A stretch of DNA of 64,000 nucleotides from Duncaniella muricolitica (GTDB taxonomy: Bacteria > Bacteroidota > Bacteroidia > Bacteroidales > Muribaculaceae), in assembly GCA_025808375.1 (NCBI GenBank), contig CP061009.1, positions 682,001-746,000 of the forward strand, given 5' to 3'. The notes below the pieces were generated by a model. It saw nothing but the letters and a program-made list of their open reading frames with translations, made no database searches and was not told the origin of the DNA. Shown piece after piece: positions 61,302 through 64,000 of the stretch. Both the position numbers and the translations under genes were made by a program. The stretch's first letter is position 1. Each line of letters begins with the position of its first letter.

Positions 61302-61817
61302 TCATAAAGCCATCGCAAATCTGGCTTGGGTTTTACTTTGAACTGATTGGTATATATCCTTTACCTGAGTGGTATTCAGACCCAGCGCGTCTGCTGTATT
61401 CCTAATCGAAACTCCTTTTACTCTCATTTGGAAAATTGTCTCTTGTAGGTCTGAGAATGTGGCATGAATAAAACTGCTGATAGTCTTTGCCAACTGGGTG
61501 TAGTCTGCGGCCGGAATTTCATCGTTTGATGAGTCTGGGAGCAGAGCAAAGAAAATCTCGTCTGGGTGGCAGAGGACAAAACTATCGCTGAAATGCTTTT
61601 TCGAGAGGGCGTTATATGCTATGATAAACTCCCTTCTAAATTCTTCTGATTGTGGCTGAATAGCCTTGCTTGATATGACATAGAGGTACGCATCGTGAAA
61701 TGCGTCCTCGTTGAATTCTGATTGCGCTTTCATACTGTTCTTGAGAGCCTGATAGTTTCTCGAGAACCAATCATCAAAAGCGACTTTGACCGGGGCGTTT
61801 CGTTTAGGTTTTGTCAT
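61302..61817 (-). CDS. Sigma-70-family-like factor
   Basis: 171 aa. The N-terminal part (DAFHDAYLYVISS, FRREFIIAYNALSKKHF) resembles sigma region 2 in length and position. The C-terminal ~50 residues (FQMRVKGVSIRNTADALGLN, TTQVKDIYQSV) form a helix-turn-helix like sigma region 4. Bacteroidetes elements often carry such divergent sigma-like genes. It could direct transcription of the element, but core motifs are too diverged to be certain. Confidence 0.65.
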   Translation of the reverse strand: MTKPKRNAPVKVAFDDWFSRNYQALKNSMKAQSEFNEDAFHDAYLYVISSKAIQPQSEEFRREFIIAYNALSKKHFSDSFVLCHPDEIFFALLPDSSNDEIPAADYTQLAKTISSFIHATFSDLQETIFQMRVKGVSIRNTADALGLNTTQVKDIYQSVQSKTQARFAMAL

Positions 61818-61822
61818 GGCGC

Positions 61823-62302
61823 TTAGGTAATTTCTAAATGCTTATGAATGTAGTCCTCTGTAACCCTATGGCACTCGTCGATATATTCTTCGTTGTTGAC
61901 CATGAAATCTGAGAGACCGGCAAACTCCGGGTGGCAGACCAAAGCTGCGAAATCGCTTGCTTTCTTTCGGATCTCATCAACAAGAGGGAAAAGACTGCAA
62001 CCCTCAAGACCGAGAGCGTTCAGTGTGTCTTTGAGGTCATGTCCGCAGTCAGTCAGGAAATCGGCCGCAAGGTGTAGAGCGACCATTTTCTCTGCAATCT
62101 TATGCTTTTCGAGAGTTTCCTTATCAATCAATTCAGCGAGTTTTCGTGGCTCGTATGCCTCTGCCTCCTCAATCTGGGCCTCAAGTATTTTTATCTTGAA
62201 CTCCAGAGAACGTGTTTGCGTGAAATTCCCCGCCCGGTAAAGAGCCATTAACTGGCCCTTTACTTTTGCGAGGTTTTCTTTCAGACGCTCACTGCGTTTC
62301 AT
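61823..62302 (-). CDS. Hypothetical coiled-coil protein, 159 aa
   Basis: Long N-terminal coiled coil (KRSERLKENLAKVKGQLMAL, LEFKIKILEAQIEEAEAYE) and a helical C-terminal domain with three His and three Cys. No family recognised. Overlaps the next gene by four bases. Confidence 0.6.
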   Translation of the reverse strand: MKRSERLKENLAKVKGQLMALYRAGNFTQTRSLEFKIKILEAQIEEAEAYEPRKLAELIDKETLEKHKIAEKMVALHLAADFLTDCGHDLKDTLNALGLEGCSLFPLVDEIRKKASDFAALVCHPEFAGLSDFMVNNEEYIDECHRVTEDYIHKHLEIT

Positions 62303-62886
62303 TCCTCAGTGCTTTTGGGAATAAAGCAATAGTCAGCGTAAATCTCTATGAACTGCTTGCCTGCGTATTCAGCCAGTTTCTCACTCTTGAAGGCGAGCCG
62401 CGAGCCGAGGTGCGCGTGCGAGTACGTAGAAACGTAGACCGCGTGCGAGAAAACGAGACCGCCAAACGCATTCGCATAGTAGTACGCACGGCCAACGACA
62501 CGGCGTTCTTTCTTTTCTTCTTCGCTCATACTGTCGAGGTCCTCTTTGCTTATGAGGTTATACCAGCAGTACCATCGACGCTCGTCCTCAGTAAACTGAG
62601 GCTCCCACCCTTCGTTGAGGGCGGCAGTTATGATGCGGAGTTTCAGGTAGGCCATTACGTCGGGTTCTTTGGCCGAGTAGCCATACTTGAAGGAGTTGTA
62701 GGTGCGCACTGCAGGGTGCTCGTCTCCGAGCTCACGAACCGCGTCCTCGAATGTCTGGACACGCACCTGAATGGGGAGTTCTTTGGAGAAGTCCTCGCCG
62801 AGAGCCTCCTTGACTGTTTGGCGGAATTCGTTGCCACCATTACAGTAGCAGGCCGCCAGTTGTTCACTGGTTAATTCAAGTATCAT
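62299..62886 (-). CDS. Conserved phage/element hypothetical protein, 195 aa
   Basis: Ends with FGGLVFSHAVYVSTYSHAHL then GSRLAFKSEKLAEYAGKQF, a pattern seen in many Bacteroidetes phage proteins whose C-terminal aromatic-rich domain has no known function. The dispersed 12-mer lies 24 bases ahead of the ATG (62911-62922), inside a leader downstream of a putative promoter at 62948. Confidence 0.7.
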   Translation of the reverse strand: MILELTSEQLAACYCNGGNEFRQTVKEALGEDFSKELPIQVRVQTFEDAVRELGDEHPAVRTYNSFKYGYSAKEPDVMAYLKLRIITAALNEGWEPQFTEDERRWYCWYNLISKEDLDSMSEEEKKERRVVGRAYYYANAFGGLVFSHAVYVSTYSHAHLGSRLAFKSEKLAEYAGKQFIEIYADYCFIPKSTEE

Positions 62887-62910
62887 CTTCTTTTGATATT
62901 TGGGGTTAAT

Positions 62911-62922
62911 AACTTATTTGCT
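62911..62922 (-). repeat. Dispersed leader motif, copy 4
   Basis: AGCAAATAAGTT, 24 bases ahead of the ATG at 62886 and within its predicted 5' leader. Confidence 0.6.
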
Positions 62923-62947
62923 TATGATGTGGTTGATTTCCACAATG

Positions 62948-62979
62948 CAAAACTACACAAAAATTATCAATTACACAAG
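62948..62979 (-). promoter_or_regulatory. Putative promoter of the central element operon
   Basis: Minus-strand CTTG (62976-62979, three of four), 20-base spacer and TAGTTTTG (62948-62955). It would drive the run from 62886 leftwards to the IS21 insertion. Confidence 0.55.
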
Positions 62980-63031
62980 TTTTGCAGTAGAAAAATGCGA
63001 TTTTTGCGAAGATTTTTTCTTCATTCTGTGG

Positions 63032-63703
63032 TCAGGCCGGATTGTCATATATCCGAGTTACGGCATTCGGCATGAGCACCTCTATACTACCATTACCACC
63101 GCTACGGATATAATCTTCTGACTTTGTGTCTCCTCTTGCAAGAGCCACCCTGACAGCAGCCTCTATGGCCGCTTGGGTGTCGATTGCGCTCCACCCATAA
63201 ACCTTTCGAGATACAGGGTTCGCCCAACTTACGAAAAAACCGGTGCCGCCGTGATTGCGTCCCAGTCCAAAGGTGGTTACTGAGTAGTACGGCTCACAGC
63301 ATCGCTCATACACGTCTCCGTCAATGATTATATACCGACGTGCCTTTCTTCTGAGGAGACTTACATACTCATCTTTGGAGCATCTCTCCGAATAGTAGTC
63401 TTTCAGTCGCCATTCCCAGTCAATCGAGTCTGCTGTCTGATTGATAAACAACGGCTCTCCGTCTGGCAAATCTTTATCATCTTTTCTTCGATCCTGAACT
63501 TGCCGATAGAGTTTGCCTTGATACATGACTACAATTCGCTTTTCATCTTGAAATGCCTTGACGATGAAAGCAGGAACAGCAGCACTCTTTGACACTTCGC
63601 GGATACTGATTGAGACCTTACATTCTTTTTCCTCACTCCGAGGTTTTCTACATCGGTATGGGACAAAGGTCTCTTTATATCGTATGTTGATTTCTACTTT
63701 CAT
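63032..63703 (-). CDS. Hypothetical protein, 223 aa
   Basis: Contains an N-terminal basic region (YRCRKPRSEEKECKVSISIR) and a C-terminal beta-helical part (YSVTTFGLGRNHGGTGFFVS, WSAIDTQAAIEAAVRVALAR). This resembles antirestriction-type or other small element proteins only loosely, so no name is given. Overlaps the next gene by four bases. Confidence 0.6.
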   Translation of the reverse strand: MKVEINIRYKETFVPYRCRKPRSEEKECKVSISIREVSKSAAVPAFIVKAFQDEKRIVVMYQGKLYRQVQDRRKDDKDLPDGEPLFINQTADSIDWEWRLKDYYSERCSKDEYVSLLRRKARRYIIIDGDVYERCCEPYYSVTTFGLGRNHGGTGFFVSWANPVSRKVYGWSAIDTQAAIEAAVRVALARGDTKSEDYIRSGGNGSIEVLMPNAVTRIYDNPA

Positions 63704-63975
63704 GGCTCAGCGTGTTTAGGCATGGCCGAAAATTGGCGAGAGATTTCTGCCGCCAACTCATCATCGAGAATGTCATAACTGAACGCTGCAGAATATTCGA
63801 CTATATTGCCGTGGAAATACACTATGCCGTCGTTGCCGTACACTCTTGAAAAATGCTCAAAGGTGTAACTATTCTCCTGCACCCACTTGATAAGGTCGAG
63901 AGGGTTCTCGAAACGTGAGTATCGGGTTATGTAGGAGTAGCCATTTCTCCGCAACTGATGAACGAGTTTAGCCAC
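63700..63975 (-). CDS. Hypothetical protein, at least 91 aa, start uncertain at the window edge
   Basis: A GTG at 63975 gives 91 aa (MAKLVHQLRRNGYSYITRYS). The frame stays open to the right edge without an ATG, so the true start may lie beyond 64000. Rich in aromatic residues; no family recognised. Confidence 0.5.
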   Translation of the reverse strand: MAKLVHQLRRNGYSYITRYSRFENPLDLIKWVQENSYTFEHFSRVYGNDGIVYFHGNIVEYSAAFSYDILDDELAAEISRQFSAMPKHAEP

Positions 63976-64000
63976 TTGATTTCGGCTATGCTTTTCATCA

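Larger units (their letters stand above)
46495..64000. mobile_element. Integrative element, left end (runs past the window)
   Basis: The left boundary is put near 46495 because an outer-membrane protein gene stops abruptly and a tyrosine integrase gene follows at 46655. All cargo genes from 47938 to the right edge are on the minus strand, mostly short and overlapping by 1-38 bases. Gene families include BRO-N, ASCH, DUF2829, DUF2786 and DUF551, all common in phages and conjugative elements. No structural, packaging, mobilization or replication gene is present here, so the class is open. The exact attachment core needs the right end. Confidence 0.75.

Noticed and set aside
62266..62874. 202-codon plus frame opposite the 195-aa phage-type gene
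   Set aside because: The minus frame has the conserved phage-protein pattern and overlaps its neighbours properly.
46495..64000. Assignment of the element as a definite prophage or definite conjugative transposon
   Set aside because: No capsid, terminase, tail, relaxase, tra or replication gene is inside the window, so either class would be a guess.

Overview
The window looks like a chromosome segment from a gut Bacteroidales bacterium, probably of the Muribaculaceae type; the family-level placement is inference. The evidence is a SusC/SusD pair with a hybrid two-component sensor, BACON-domain and PA14-domain glycosidases, RnfB/RnfC, many SusC-era lipoproteins with short signal peptides, and promoters of the Bacteroidetes form TTTG-N19/20-TAnnTTTG. 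No rRNA, tRNA or CRISPR array was seen.

Layout. 1-9053 is housekeeping: a TlpA-like thioredoxin lipoprotein, an rseC-rnfB-rnfC operon with no rnfDGEA behind it, the ahpC-ahpF peroxide-defence pair, a YjiH-type membrane protein and a porin. 9266-32621 is a polysaccharide utilization locus. GH3, GH2 and GH31 enzymes are on the minus strand with a hybrid two-component sensor (HTCS). A divergent operon of SusC, SusD, two surface lipoproteins and a BACON-GH5 endoglucanase runs on the plus strand. This enzyme set matches the logic of Bacteroides xyloglucan loci: GH5 cuts the backbone at the surface, SusCD and the lipoproteins bind and import oligosaccharides, and GH31, GH2 and GH3 remove xylose, galactose and glucose in the periplasm. 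A GH43 enzyme at 39167 may assist.

32622-46219 is mixed metabolism: ApbE, a DJ-1 protein, thioredoxin, threonine ammonia-lyase, a SPOR lipoprotein, a degenerate AMP-binding enzyme, GH43, a His-rich lipoprotein, aminopeptidase P, gamma-carbonic anhydrase and a gingipain-fold protein. Intergenic spaces hold long hairpin terminators, short-period AT-rich repeats and a MITE-like inverted repeat.

At about 46495 an outer-membrane protein gene is cut off and an integrative element begins. It has a plus-strand tyrosine integrase followed by more than 25 small, tightly packed, often overlapping minus-strand genes that run past the right edge. Recognisable products are a BRO-N protein, an ASCH protein, a multi-module protein with a Tad2-like (DUF2829, Thoeris anti-defence) C-terminus, a Cys-cluster protein overlapping a radical SAM enzyme, a cytidylyltransferase-like enzyme, a DnaQ-fold exonuclease, DUF2786 and DUF551 proteins, and a sigma-like factor. 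No capsid, terminase, conjugation or relaxase gene lies inside the window, so phage and conjugative element cannot be told apart. An IS21-family element with intact istB, decayed istA, matching ends and a 9-bp target duplication sits inside it. The most promising unexplained material is this accessory gene set together with a 12-base sequence that recurs just ahead of several of its genes.
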